The notes under the pieces are model-generated. The model was not told the origin of the DNA. It worked only from the letters and a program-made list of their open reading frames with translations, and did not search any database. From positions 1 through 15,655 of the forward strand of contig JAZOSN010000056.1 of assembly GCA_045657105.1 (NCBI GenBank): a DNA stretch of 15,655 nt, in the 5' to 3' direction. Made by a program: the position numbers and the translations under genes. This stretch comes from SIG672 sp045657105. GTDB taxonomy: Bacteria; Bacillota; Clostridia; Oscillospirales; CAG-272. Below, piece by piece: positions 6,487 to 14,282 of this stretch; the stretch's first letter is position 1, and each line of letters begins with the position of its first letter.

Positions 6487-6542
6487 GGTGCCGATAATAA
6501 ATATAATGAAATTTTTAATAACGGCTGCCCGGATAAGTCATA

Positions 6543-6857
6543 TCAAAATACGTCAGAGTCTGCCTTGGTGCTTTCGTTTTCTGCTGCTGCCGCTGCTTCC
6601 TCAACTGCTTTGTTGTATTCGGTGATAACCGCTTCTTCAAGCATCTGACGGAAATCGGAGGCAATAGGGTGAACGATGTCGCGATAGGTGTTGTCGGGGT
6701 TCTTTTTACTGGGCATAACGATAAAGAACTTTTCCTTCGCGTAGATGACCTTGATGTCGTGAAGTGCGAGCTGATGGTCAAAGGTGACCGATACGATAGC
6801 CTTCATCGGAGCTTCGTCGTCGAAAAGCTTACGTATTTTAATGTCTGTGATTTGCAT
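6543..6857 (-). CDS. spoVG: Septation/sporulation regulator SpoVG
   Basis: A 104-residue SpoVG protein, a small site-specific DNA/RNA-binding regulator tied to asymmetric septation, sporulation and envelope or virulence gene control in Firmicutes. The family core is clear: MQITDIKIRKL, LHDIKVI, FIVMPSKKNPDNTYRDIVHPI and the helix EEAVITEYNKAVEE, which ends in an alanine/glutamate-rich tail. The ATG at 6857 has a GGAGG site six bases upstream. It is transcribed divergently from murC, with 180 bases between them. In that gap the minus strand has TTGACA at 6970-6965 but no convincing -10 box at 16-18 bases, so the promoter is not assigned; the region is very AT-rich, with palindromic ATTATAAT at 6907-6914. 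Confidence 0.95.
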   Translation of the reverse strand: MQITDIKIRKLFDDEAPMKAIVSVTFDHQLALHDIKVIYAKEKFFIVMPSKKNPDNTYRDIVHPIASDFRQMLEEAVITEYNKAVEEAAAAAENESTKADSDVF

Positions 6858-7037
6858 AATTTCCTCCGTGCTGTGTGCTACGTTTTAGCAATAAATGACT
6901 GTAATCATTATAATATTTATATGTATACGCTAAAAATACAAACTGTGAATTATTTATTAAAAATTGTCAACTTTTTATACAAATTAGGTGAAAAATAAGT
7001 GAATTTCGACTATTTTGTCGATGTGTGAGGAGTGCTT

Positions 7038-8441
7038 ATGAAAGAATTCAGAAGAGAAGAAAGAAAGTTGCTTGCGAGAGAGATAGACAAATGCCGCAGT
7101 ATTCATTTCGTGGGAATAGGCGGTATCAGTATGTCGACTATTGCTTCTCTTGCGAAAAAACGCGGATTTGAGGTTAGCGGCTCCGACCGTTCGAAGAGTG
7201 AAATAACCACCGCGCTCGAAGGGCAGGGCATAAAGATAACCTACGGTCATTTTGCCGAGAGCGCAGATAATTGTGACGCGCTCGTCTATACCGCGGCGGT
7301 CGATGAAACGAACCCCGAGATAGCAAGAGCCATCGAGAGAAAAATCCTGCTCGTTTCGCGCGCGGCTTTCCTTGGATATATTATGAGCGATTATGCTAAC
7401 CGCATAGGTGTTTCGGGAACTCACGGAAAAACGACGACTACCGCGCTTCTTTCGCACATTCTCCTCGAAGCGGGACTTGATCCTACGGTGGCAAACGGCG
7501 CGGTCATTCCCGAGATAGGCGGCGCATATAAAATAGGCGCAAAGGACTTTTTTGTGTACGAGTCTTGCGAATATAAGGACTCCTTCCTCAGCTTCGATCC
7601 GTCGCTTGCGGTCGTTACTAATATCGAGCTCGACCATACCGACTATTTCCCGTCGCTCCAAGCTATAATAAATTCCTTCGCAAAGGCAATCGAGGGCGCG
7701 TCTATCGTCGTCGCAAACGTTGATAATTCGAACGTTCTCGAAGCACTTAAAGGCTACGGCGGTAGAGTCGTCGGCATCTCGCTCGGAAATTCGAAGGCGG
7801 ATTACTACGCCCTCGACCTCAGATATGAATACGGTTGCGGAAGATATACCTTCTGTCATAAGGGCGAAAAGCTTTGCGATATATCGCTCCCCGTAATAGG
7901 CTCGTTTAACGTATATAATTCGCTCTGCGCGGCGGCAGTTGCCCATTTGTGCGGTGTATCTCCCGAGATCATTTCGACGGCATCTGCAACATTTGTGGGC
8001 GCGAAAAGACGCTTTGAATGTAAGGCGAGAGTGGGCGGAATAGCCGTTTATGACGACTACGCGCATCACCCGTCCGAGATAAGCGCAACGCTGGAGGGCG
8101 CGTCAAGACTCGGATATAAGAAGATCTACTGTGTTTTCCAACCGCATACATATTCAAGAACACACGACCTTCTTGACGGCTTTGAAAAGGCGTTCTCGCA
8201 GGCAAGTACGGTTATATTTGCCGATATTTATGCGGCAAGAGAGATAGACACCAGGGGTGTATCCTCAAAGCTTCTTGCCGAGGATATAGGTCAGCTCTAT
8301 TTCCCGTCGTTTGAGGAAATAGCAGATTATCTCGCAGACAACGCGGAGCCCGGAGATCTTGTCCTGACTATGGGCGCGGGCGACGTATATAAAATAGGAA
8401 ATATTCTTATAGATAAACTTAAAGAAAAGTATGGCGCGTGA
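7038..8441 (+). CDS. murC: UDP-N-acetylmuramate--L-alanine ligase MurC
   Basis: A 467-residue cytoplasmic Mur ligase that adds L-alanine to UDP-MurNAc with ATP, the first peptide-stem step of peptidoglycan synthesis. Motifs in order: HFVGIGGISMS (residues 23-33, UDP-MurNAc site), the P-loop GTHGKTTTT (127-135), NIELDHTDYF (195-204), NVYNSLCAAA (291-300), YDDYAHHPSEI (338-348) and FQPHTYSRT (367-375). Length is normal for the family. The ATG at 7038 is preceded five bases away by AGGAG (7028-7032); an in-frame GTG at 7032 overlaps that site and is unlikely to be used. hslO follows after 36 bases on the same strand, so they may share a transcript. Confident call. Confidence 0.96.
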   Translation: MKEFRREERKLLAREIDKCRSIHFVGIGGISMSTIASLAKKRGFEVSGSDRSKSEITTALEGQGIKITYGHFAESADNCDALVYTAAVDETNPEIARAIERKILLVSRAAFLGYIMSDYANRIGVSGTHGKTTTTALLSHILLEAGLDPTVANGAVIPEIGGAYKIGAKDFFVYESCEYKDSFLSFDPSLAVVTNIELDHTDYFPSLQAIINSFAKAIEGASIVVANVDNSNVLEALKGYGGRVVGISLGNSKADYYALDLRYEYGCGRYTFCHKGEKLCDISLPVIGSFNVYNSLCAAAVAHLCGVSPEIISTASATFVGAKRRFECKARVGGIAVYDDYAHHPSEISATLEGASRLGYKKIYCVFQPHTYSRTHDLLDGFEKAFSQASTVIFADIYAAREIDTRGVSSKLLAEDIGQLYFPSFEEIADYLADNAEPGDLVLTMGAGDVYKIGNILIDKLKEKYGA

Positions 8442-8477
8442 GAAGAATGCGCATATAATAAGAAAGGCAGAAACAAG

Positions 8478-9356
8478 ATGTCAAAGATACTCAGAGGATT
8501 AACCTGCGACGGATCGGCTCAGATCCTCGTTATAAATTCGACCGATATGGTAGCAGACGCGGTCAGAATACACTCCTGCGCTCCCACTGCTGCTGCGGCT
8601 CTCGGCAGAGTTCTCACCGCGACCTCGCTTATGGGAACGACTCTTAAAGATAAGGGGAATAATATAACCGTAAATTTCAGAGGCGACGGACCTTGCGGTC
8701 ACGTTCTTGCCGTTTCGGACTATATGGGCAACGTCAAGGGATACGTTCAGAACCCTCATACCGATATACCGCGAAAGGATAACGGCAAGATTGACGTTTC
8801 GGGCGCAGTCGGAAAGGGAACGCTTAACGTAGTCAAGGACGTCGGAGAAAAAGAGCCGTACATAGGCATTACCAATATCGTCAGCGGAGAGATCGCCGAG
8901 GATATTTCGTCCTATTATGCCGAGAGTGAGCAGATTCCTACCGTCGTTTCGCTCGGAGTCCTGCTTCGTCCGAACGGAAGCGTGCTTGCCGCAGGTGGGC
9001 TGATCATTCAGCTTCTTCCGTTTGCCGCAGAGGATACAATCGAGAAGATAGAGAAAAATCTTCCCGCGATCACCGGAATTTCCGGTCTTTTCAAAGAGGG
9101 AAAGACGAATAAGGAAATTGCCGATATAGCACTTGGCGGCATTGATTACGACGTTTTCGACGAGTACGAGGTCGGGTATAAGTGCGACTGCTCGCGCGAC
9201 AGAATGGGTAGGGCACTGCTCACTCTGAACCCCGTTGATCTTTATAATATTCTCGTAGAGGACGGAAAAATCGAGGTTGGGTGTCAATTTTGCACAAATA
9301 AATACTCATTTACCGGCTCTGATATTGAAGAGATAAGAAAAAACGAAAAAAAATAA
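8478..9356 (+). CDS. hslO: Hsp33 redox-regulated molecular chaperone
   Basis: A 292-residue Hsp33 holdase, a cytoplasmic chaperone that is inactive while its cysteines bind zinc and is switched on by oxidative unfolding. The zinc/redox centre is complete: C236 and C238 (KCDCSRDR) and C269 and C272 (GCQFC), i.e. CxC-x30-CxxC. The N-terminal domain has the typical RGDGPCGHVLAVSD and the NPHTDIP-...-VGKGTLNVVKDVG-KEPYIG segments. An AGAAAGG site lies 10 bases before the ATG. It follows murC closely. No hairpin terminator is visible after the stop, only an A-run/T-run at 9345-9366, before the tRNA promoter. Confidence 0.96.
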   Translation: MSKILRGLTCDGSAQILVINSTDMVADAVRIHSCAPTAAAALGRVLTATSLMGTTLKDKGNNITVNFRGDGPCGHVLAVSDYMGNVKGYVQNPHTDIPRKDNGKIDVSGAVGKGTLNVVKDVGEKEPYIGITNIVSGEIAEDISSYYAESEQIPTVVSLGVLLRPNGSVLAAGGLIIQLLPFAAEDTIEKIEKNLPAITGISGLFKEGKTNKEIADIALGGIDYDVFDEYEVGYKCDCSRDRMGRALLTLNPVDLYNILVEDGKIEVGCQFCTNKYSFTGSDIEEIRKNEKK

Positions 9357-9375
9357 AATTTTTTTCAAAAAACGC

Positions 9376-9404
9376 TTGACAAATGAAAAGTGCTGTGCTA
9401 TAAT
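9376..9404 (+). promoter_or_regulatory. Consensus promoter of the tRNA operon
   Basis: TTGACA (9376-9381) and TATAAT (9399-9404) are both perfect and separated by 17 bases, with an extended -10 TG at 9396-9397. This is the strongest promoter in the window, as expected for stable RNA. The first tRNA begins 34 bases after the -10 box. Confidence 0.95.
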
Positions 9405-9438
9405 ACAACACGTCGCCGCAGTTAAGGGCGCAGCATAC

Positions 9439-9511
9439 GGGAGCATAGCTCAGCTGGGAGAGCATCTGCCTTACAAGCAGAGGGTCATAGGTTCGAGCCC
9501 TATTGTTCCCA
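9439..9511 (+). tRNA. tRNA-Val (anticodon TAC)
   Basis: Acceptor GGGAGCA pairs with TGTTCCC (one G-U). The anticodon arm is TCTGC-CTTACAA-GCAGA, giving anticodon TAC, and the T-loop has GTTCGAGC. Discriminator A at 9511; CCA is not encoded. Confidence 0.95.
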
Positions 9512-9518
9512 TAAAAAC

Positions 9519-9595
9519 GGCCCGGTAGTTCAGTTGGTTAGAACGCTAGCCTGTCACGCTAGAGGTCAGGGGTTCGAGTCCCCTTCGGGTCGCCA
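9519..9595 (+). tRNA. tRNA-Asp (anticodon GTC), with encoded CCA
   Basis: Acceptor GGCCCGG pairs with TCGGGTC (two G-U). The anticodon arm CTAGC-CTGTCAC-GCTAG gives anticodon GTC. The discriminator is G at 9592, and CCA is encoded at 9593-9595, the only one of the five tRNAs here with an encoded CCA. Confidence 0.95.
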
Positions 9596-9636
9596 CTTTT
9601 ACTAACCGGTTATTAAGGAAAATGATCGGTTCGTTC

Positions 9637-9709
9637 GCCTTGATAGCTCAGTTGGTAGAGCAGTAGACTGAAAATCTACGTGTCGTTGGTTCGATTCCGA
9701 CTCAAGGCA
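9637..9709 (+). tRNA. tRNA-Phe (anticodon GAA)
   Basis: Acceptor GCCTTGA pairs perfectly with TCAAGGC. The anticodon arm GTAGA-CTGAAAA-TCTAC gives anticodon GAA. Discriminator A at 9709, no encoded CCA. It is separated from tRNA-Asp by a 41-base spacer, the longest in the cluster. Confidence 0.95.
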
Positions 9710-9725
9710 TTTCATAAGAAACTTT

Positions 9726-9798
9726 GCGGATTTAGCTCATTTGGTAGAGCGCCACCTTGCCAAGGTGGAGGTGGCGGGTTCGAGCCCCGTAATCCGCT
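9726..9798 (+). tRNA. tRNA-Gly (anticodon GCC)
   Basis: Acceptor GCGGATT pairs perfectly with AATCCGC. The anticodon arm CCACC-TTGCCAA-GGTGG gives anticodon GCC. Discriminator T at 9798, followed by a T-run but no separate hairpin. Confidence 0.95.
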
Positions 9799-9813
9799 TT
9801 TTTTAATATTTAC

Positions 9814-9869
<56 letters not shown>

Positions 9870-9884
<15 letters not shown>

Positions 9885-9955
9885 TAAAACGAAAAACACA
9901 CCCGACAGGGTGTGTTTTTTGTTTTAAAATCACTCTCGCTTCAGCTCGGGCTCTG
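9870..9955 (+). repeat. 86-bp direct repeat, copy 1 (tRNA-Cys end + terminator)
   Basis: Identical over all 86 bases to 10008-10093 (offset 138). It starts in the T-loop of tRNA-Cys, covers the acceptor 3' strand, the terminator and about 35 bases beyond. The 52-base spacer to copy 2 contains a perfect 9-bp hairpin with loop GTA (9952-9960 with 9964-9972). Confidence 0.93.
9892..9920 (+). terminator. Terminator of the tRNA operon
   Basis: AAAAACACACCC (9892-9903), loop GACA, and GGGTGTGTTTTT (9908-9919) form a 12-bp hairpin continuing into T residues. It lies eight bases after tRNA-Cys, as expected for an operon end. It is part of the duplicated 86 bp. Confidence 0.92.
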
Positions 9956-10007
9956 TGCGCGTAGCGCACAGAATCCGGTTCGTGGTTCCTCGAGCGCAGC
10001 GAAGAGT

Positions 10008-10093
10008 ATCCGGGTGGTGCCTTAAAACGAAAAACACACCCGACAGGGTGTGTTTTTTGTTTTAAAATCACTCTCGCTTCAGCTCGGGCTCTG
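10008..10093 (+). repeat. 86-bp direct repeat, copy 2 (tRNA end fragment + second terminator)
   Basis: Perfect copy of 9870-9955 without the rest of the tRNA, so it holds a 15-base tRNA-Cys remnant and a second intact terminator (10030-10041 pairing with 10046-10057). It is followed by a different short hairpin around CGCC-AAA-GGCG (about 10096-10106). Confidence 0.93.
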
Positions 10094-10125
10094 ACGCCAA
10101 AGGCGAGTATTCGGCTTGACGATTA

Positions 10126-10154
10126 TTGACTTATTACCGATTTTGTGTTATACT
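10126..10154 (+). promoter_or_regulatory. SigA promoter of the small membrane protein gene
   Basis: TTGACT (10126-10131) and TATACT (10149-10154) are 17 bases apart. The gene's ATG is 24 bases beyond the -10 box, so the leader is short. This placement also rules out a longer reading frame starting at 10116. Confidence 0.85.
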
Positions 10155-10178
10155 AAACTCAAGAAAGGCGGCGGAAAT

Positions 10179-10691
10179 ATGGAAAATCGAACGAAGAATA
10201 TAATTACGCGAGATTTTATAGAAAAAGAACTCCGTTTTTACAATACTGCGGATATAAAGTCAACGCTCGTTTGGTTCGGCGCTTTATCTCTCGTTTTTCT
10301 GCCACTTACCATAGGAGTTGTTTACGGATTATTTGCACTACTCGAAATTACATGGCTGAAAGTCCTTTTGTCTGTTTTAATTGGAGGACTCACAAGTGCG
10401 CCGGTTTGGTTGGAGCTTTTGTCTTTGAGAACAAGTTTAGAGGAACGAAAATTACTACGAAACGGTGCTTTTGATATTGTGGTATGTGAAGTACAATATA
10501 AAGATGAAAGACTTGTTAACCGACACACAGAAAAAATCCTTCATTTTACAGGATTTAAGAAAGTATCGGTTGGAAATGTTCATTTTGATCTTACCTCGCA
10601 GGGCGATAAATTTTATATTGTTCATTACAAGGATCACGCAACCATCAAACAACTTTATTCCTTGAAAATGTACGAATTTAAAGAAATATAA
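10179..10691 (+). CDS. Hypothetical protein with two membrane helices
   Basis: A 170-residue protein I do not recognise. It has a charged N-terminus (1-26), two adjacent hydrophobic segments (about 29-51 and 59-80) joined by a very short turn, and a soluble C-terminal domain (about 84-170) rich in Lys, Glu and aromatic residues. With this hairpin topology both ends should face the same side, probably the cytoplasm. The ATG at 10179 was chosen because it follows the promoter at 10126-10154 and an AAAGGCGG-like ribosome site; an upstream in-frame ATG (10116) precedes the promoter. Its codons are visibly AT-richer than those of its neighbours, and it has its own promoter and terminator next to a tRNA array, which is compatible with acquisition by transfer. 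No function can be assigned. Confidence 0.72.
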   Translation: MENRTKNIITRDFIEKELRFYNTADIKSTLVWFGALSLVFLPLTIGVVYGLFALLEITWLKVLLSVLIGGLTSAPVWLELLSLRTSLEERKLLRNGAFDIVVCEVQYKDERLVNRHTEKILHFTGFKKVSVGNVHFDLTSQGDKFYIVHYKDHATIKQLYSLKMYEFKEI

Positions 10692-10717
10692 CAGGCATCT
10701 TTCTGCCAACACGACTC

Positions 10718-10753
10718 AAAAAAATACGCACACGCGAGTGGGCGGATTTTTTT
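10718..10753 (+). terminator. Intrinsic terminator after the small membrane protein gene
   Basis: AAAAAAATACGCACAC (10718-10733), loop GCGA, and GTGGGCGGATTTTTTT (10738-10753) pair over 16 positions with two mismatches and end in seven T residues. The A-run on the other arm means it could also work on the minus strand. Confidence 0.88.
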
Positions 10754-10774
10754 GCTTTTCACTCTTCAAGATTA

Positions 10775-10803
10775 TTGACTAAAATACAATTGTATGATAT
10801 AAT
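10775..10803 (+). promoter_or_regulatory. SigA promoter of the glycosyltransferase operon
   Basis: TTGACT (10775-10780) and a perfect TATAAT (10798-10803) are 17 bases apart, with an extended -10 TG at 10795-10796. The first gene starts 48 bases beyond. The 11 bases GATTATTGACT at this -35 box also occur at the -35 box at 10121-10131. Confidence 0.88.
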
Positions 10804-10851
10804 TTTACATATTGAGATATACCTTAAAAATATAAGGAATGAGGAACACAG

Positions 10852-12039
10852 ATGGATATTATTATTTTAGCGGATTTTTGCAGACGCTTTGACGGAAAGG
10901 GAAACAACAGGTTCCAGTACCTTGCAGGGCTTCTTTCAAAAGATAACGAGGTCGAGATCTTGACGAGCGACTTCAATCACGGCGCGAAAGAGCACTTTGA
11001 GTCCGAGCCGACCGGATTTCCGTTCAAGGTGACGATGCTTCACGAAACGGGATACCCGAAAAACGTATGTCTGCGCCGATTTTACAGTCACTTCATATGG
11101 GGACAAAACGTAAAGAAATATCTGAAAAAGAGAAAAAAACCGGACGTTATTTACGCCGCAGTTCCTACGCTTACAGCGGCTTACGAGGCGGCGAAATATT
11201 GCAAGAAAAACGGAATTAAGTTTATAATCGATATTCAGGATCTCTGGCCGGAGGCGTTCCAGATGGTATTTAAGGTTCCGGTTGTAAGTGACATTATATT
11301 TGCACCGTTCAGATGGCTTGCAAACGGAATATATAAAAAAGCAGATACCGTAATTGCGGTTTCTCAGACCTATATCGACCGCGCGCGCAAGGCAAATCCG
11401 AATATCAAAACCGCTTTCCCCGTTTTCCTTGGTACCGAGCTTGCACACTTTGACAAGCTGAACGAGGAAAACAAGGTCGAGAGAAACGATAATGACGTTC
11501 TTGTCGCATATATAGGAACGCTTGGTCATTCTTACGATATTGAGTGTGTTATAGACGCCCTTGCCATTCTCAAAGATCATGGATATTCGAATCTGAAATT
11601 CCTCGTTATGGGAGATGGTCCGCTTCGTGAGAGATTTGAAGAGCACGCGCAGGAAAAGGGCATAAACGCCGAGTTTACCGGACGTCTTGACTACGGAGTA
11701 ATGGTCGGCAGACTTTGTGTTTGCGACATCGTTATAAATCCGATAGTGAAAAATGCGGCGCAGTCTATAATAAACAAGCACGGAGATTATGCCGCCTCGG
11801 GAGTTGCACTTGTAAATACTCAGGAGAGCCCCGAGTACAGAAAACTTGTTGAAACGTATAATATGGGCTTTAACTGCAACTGCTCAGACTCCGCAGATAT
11901 GGCGGAAAAGATAAAAATTCTCGCCATCGACAGTGAGCTCAGAAAAGAAATGGGCAAGAATGGAAGAAGATGTGCCGAGGAGAATTTTGACCGCAAGAAT
12001 ACCTACTGCAAAATTACGGGCGAAATATTAAAAGCGTAA
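10852..12039 (+). CDS. Glycosyltransferase, GT-B fold, family 4-like
   Basis: A 395-residue GT-B glycosyltransferase, cytoplasmic or at the inner face of the membrane, that would transfer a sugar from a nucleotide donor onto a lipid-linked glycan or surface polysaccharide. The N-terminal acceptor domain contains IDIQDLWPEAF (127-136), typical of capsule/O-antigen GT4 enzymes. The C-terminal donor domain has YIGTLGHSYDIECVIDAL (220-237), FLVMGDGPLRERFEE (250-264) and KHGDYAASG (309-317), which corresponds to the donor-binding region. Length is normal. The start at 10852 is preceded by GGAATGAGG. It is the first gene of a two-gene operon, 16 bases before the second glycosyltransferase. Donor and acceptor are unknown. 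Confidence 0.88.
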   Translation: MDIIILADFCRRFDGKGNNRFQYLAGLLSKDNEVEILTSDFNHGAKEHFESEPTGFPFKVTMLHETGYPKNVCLRRFYSHFIWGQNVKKYLKKRKKPDVIYAAVPTLTAAYEAAKYCKKNGIKFIIDIQDLWPEAFQMVFKVPVVSDIIFAPFRWLANGIYKKADTVIAVSQTYIDRARKANPNIKTAFPVFLGTELAHFDKLNEENKVERNDNDVLVAYIGTLGHSYDIECVIDALAILKDHGYSNLKFLVMGDGPLRERFEEHAQEKGINAEFTGRLDYGVMVGRLCVCDIVINPIVKNAAQSIINKHGDYAASGVALVNTQESPEYRKLVETYNMGFNCNCSDSADMAEKIKILAIDSELRKEMGKNGRRCAEENFDRKNTYCKITGEILKA

Positions 12040-12055
12040 AAGGAGCGTTTGGGCG

Positions 12056-13333
12056 ATGAAGGTACTTTTGATAAGCCACAACTGTTTTTCGACATATCAG
12101 AATATGGGAAAAACCTTTTTGTCGCTTTTTTCAGGCTTTGAAAAGGACGAGATCTGTCAGCTTTATATCTATCCGACTCTGCCCGACGTTGACGTCTGCT
12201 CGTCTTATTATCGGGTGACCGACAAGGATGTGCTCGACAGTCTTTTGAAATTTAAAAAACCGGGCGGTAAAATTGACAAATCAAAGATCGTTTCCGCAAA
12301 GAAAAATCTTTTTGAGAAGGACGAGGACGCAAAGCTTTATAAAAAGTCGGGCAAAAAAGAACCGATGAAACGGCTTCTTCGCGATATGATGTGGAGTCTT
12401 TCGCGATGGTACACGAAGGAGCTTGAAGCATGGCTCGACAGGGAAGCGCCGACGGCGATATTCCTCTCTCCCGGATATGCAAAGTTCATATACGATATAG
12501 CGCTCAAAATTTCGAAAAAACGAAATATTCCGATAGTAACCTATATTTGTGACGACTATTATTTCGTCAATACTCCAAGTAGCCTTATAGGAAAAATTCA
12601 GCTCAGACTGCTCCAAAAAAAGACAGATAAGCTGATGAAAAAGACCTCACATCTTATAACTATATGCGATGATATTAAGGACATGTACGGAGAAAAATTC
12701 GGAGTATCTGCAAGCGCGATAATGACCGGTACGAGCTATAAAATGGCTGATACGGTCAAAGTTGCCGAGTTCCCGACCGAAATATGCTACTTTGGAAATA
12801 TCAGTTGCAACAGATATATTTCGCTCGCCGAGATCGGAAAAGCTCTCGATCTGCTTAATGTTGAGAAGGGCAAGGAATATGCTCTTAAAATATACACGGG
12901 CGAAAAGAAGCCCGAGGTCCTTGCGACCTTTGACGGTATAAAATCGGTGCAACTTTGCGGATTTATTTCGGGCAAGGAGTTTGAGGATACTCTTCACGCG
13001 TCCGATATTCTGCTTCATACCGAGGCGTTCGACGATAAAAGCATTGATCTTGTCAAGCATTCGGTTTCGACAAAGATCGCCGATAGCCTTGCAAGCGGAA
13101 TTACTCTTTTCGCTTACGGGCCTTGCTCAGTAGCGTCTATGAAGCATCTTATAAAACACGGTGCGGCAATCACCTGCACGGCGAGGGAAGGACTTAAAGA
13201 CGCGCTCCTTACTGCTTTTGAGGATCCCGAAAGCCGAGAGCGCGCCGCAGAGAACGGACTTAAAACCGCGGCACAGTTTCATGATTCGCAGTCAAACGGA
13301 CAAAAGGTCAGAGGGATATTTTCAGAGCTTTGA
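12056..13333 (+). CDS. Putative glycosyltransferase (GT-B fold)
   Basis: A 425-residue protein with a Rossmann-like start (MKVLLISHNCFSTYQNMGKT) and a second Rossmann-like half containing EICYFGNISCNRY, VQLCGFISGKEFEDTLHASDILLHTE and STKIADSLASGITLFAYGP, the order of elements seen in GT-B glycosyltransferases. A Lys-rich segment (about 80-110) may contact membrane phospholipid. No single catalytic motif is strong, so the exact family is uncertain. AAAGGAG (12039-12045) overlaps the stop of the preceding gene and lies 10 bases before the ATG, so the two genes form an operon and probably act on the same glycan. No flippase or polymerase gene is in the window. Confidence 0.75.
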   Translation: MKVLLISHNCFSTYQNMGKTFLSLFSGFEKDEICQLYIYPTLPDVDVCSSYYRVTDKDVLDSLLKFKKPGGKIDKSKIVSAKKNLFEKDEDAKLYKKSGKKEPMKRLLRDMMWSLSRWYTKELEAWLDREAPTAIFLSPGYAKFIYDIALKISKKRNIPIVTYICDDYYFVNTPSSLIGKIQLRLLQKKTDKLMKKTSHLITICDDIKDMYGEKFGVSASAIMTGTSYKMADTVKVAEFPTEICYFGNISCNRYISLAEIGKALDLLNVEKGKEYALKIYTGEKKPEVLATFDGIKSVQLCGFISGKEFEDTLHASDILLHTEAFDDKSIDLVKHSVSTKIADSLASGITLFAYGPCSVASMKHLIKHGAAITCTAREGLKDALLTAFEDPESRERAAENGLKTAAQFHDSQSNGQKVRGIFSEL

Positions 13334-13353
13334 CAAGATATGATTATATAAAT

Positions 13354-13386
13354 AAAACCGTAGCTCAAATATAGAGCTACGGTTTT
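13354..13386 (+). terminator. Bidirectional terminator between convergent genes
   Basis: AAAACCGTAGCTC (13354-13366) pairs perfectly with GAGCTACGGTTTT (13374-13386) around a 7-base loop. The plus strand continues GTGTTT and the minus strand continues into ATTTATATAA after TTTT, so it can end both the glycosyltransferase operon and the DUF11 gene, whose stop is at 13391. Confidence 0.92.
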
Positions 13387-13390
13387 GTGT

Positions 13391-14242
13391 TTAAAGATTT
13401 CCCGAAACCGTAAGAACTGCGACTCCGGGGGTGATGTCCCACATTCCCGTTTCGGGATTTTGCGCGTAGGTCGCGGCAGGGACGGTTATTACACCCTCAA
13501 CCGTGCGGAAGAGTCCGCTCGTTTCGTTGTAGGTGTACTCTGCGCCTGGGGAAAGCGCTCTACCGTTCAGAGTCACCTCGATATTCGAGAGAATCGGATC
13601 AAAAAGGTCGGTGACGACCGCATTTGCATCTGCATTTGCGCTTGTGTTGCCTGAGTTCTCTATTATAAAGGTGTAGGTTATCTCGCCGTTTTCCGCAACG
13701 GTGGACGGAAATATAGCCTTGCTTATCGTGAGCATGGGATCAGAGGAGGCGCTCACCGTTTCCTGGGCGGTGATAGGAGTTGTAATTCCCGTTCCCGTAA
13801 GAGTTACCGTGTTGGTTACGCTTGCATCTGTTGCAAGAGGCGCGAAGGAGTTGATCGATGCGCGATAGATCAGAAGGGCGCTCGAAGATGCCGGAACGTC
13901 TATGCCGCTGACTACGAGAGGCGGTCCTGACTCGACGCTCGGAGTGCTCTGAAGAACTCCGTTTATATAGAAAAGTATATCGCCCTCGTAGGTCAGAGGA
14001 GTTACGCTTCTGCCGCCAAACTCGTATGCGCCGAGATCGTCGGTGATTGTCAGATCGCTGAATGCCGTAGTGCCGGCGTTTACTATACTCACGACGTAGG
14101 TTATAGTGTCGTTTGCTCCGTAGCTGTCGTTTAGTGCCGTTTTGCCGAGCGAAAGAACTTGTACGAGCTCGCCCGTTACGATATTTGAGCTTGTCACAAC
14201 GTCGTTATATGACAAGGTTGCCTGATTTGTGAATACTGCCAT
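13391..14242 (-). CDS. DUF11 repeat protein without signal peptide
   Basis: A 283-residue protein of two DUF11/TIGR01451-type beta repeats (about 33-165 and 168-283), recognisable by DTITYVVSIVNAGTTAFSDLTITDDL and GEITYTFIIENSGNTSANADANAVVTDLFDP; I see no cysteines. DUF11 modules usually occur in large secreted or cell-wall proteins, but this one begins MAVFTNQATLSYN, with no signal peptide, anchor or sorting motif. The start at 14242 has a GGAAAGGAAG ribosome site. A 6-bp hairpin (14261-14266 with 14271-14276) lies directly before that site. Upstream is a sequence matching SigK-type promoters. One reading is that it is made in the mother cell and assembled on the spore surface; this is inference. 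Confidence 0.78.
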   Translation of the reverse strand: MAVFTNQATLSYNDVVTSSNIVTGELVQVLSLGKTALNDSYGANDTITYVVSIVNAGTTAFSDLTITDDLGAYEFGGRSVTPLTYEGDILFYINGVLQSTPSVESGPPLVVSGIDVPASSSALLIYRASINSFAPLATDASVTNTVTLTGTGITTPITAQETVSASSDPMLTISKAIFPSTVAENGEITYTFIIENSGNTSANADANAVVTDLFDPILSNIEVTLNGRALSPGAEYTYNETSGLFRTVEGVITVPAATYAQNPETGMWDITPGVAVLTVSGNL

Positions 14243-14260
14243 TATCTTTACTTCCTTTCC

Positions 14261-14276
14261 GCGGAGTTTTCTCCGC
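14261..14276 (-). promoter_or_regulatory. Leader hairpin before the DUF11 gene ribosome site
   Basis: On the minus strand GCGGAG-AAAA-CTCCGC is a perfect 6-bp hairpin with an A-rich tetraloop, immediately followed by GGAAAGGAAG and the ATG. With the proposed start site it would sit almost at the mRNA 5' end, a position known to stabilise transcripts. Confidence 0.55.
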
Positions 14277-14282
14277 TATTTT

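Noticed and set aside
6368..6625. Open frame in repeat copy 2 giving a Lys-rich peptide like that of copy 1
   Set aside because: The similarity comes from the shared repeat; there is no ribosome site, and the frame runs on antisense into spoVG.
6984..8069. 361-codon minus-strand open frame opposite murC
   Set aside because: MurC motifs are complete on the plus strand; the shadow has no family features.
8442..8477. Riboswitch or promoter between murC and hslO
   Set aside because: Only 36 bases, with no convincing structure or -35/-10 pair.
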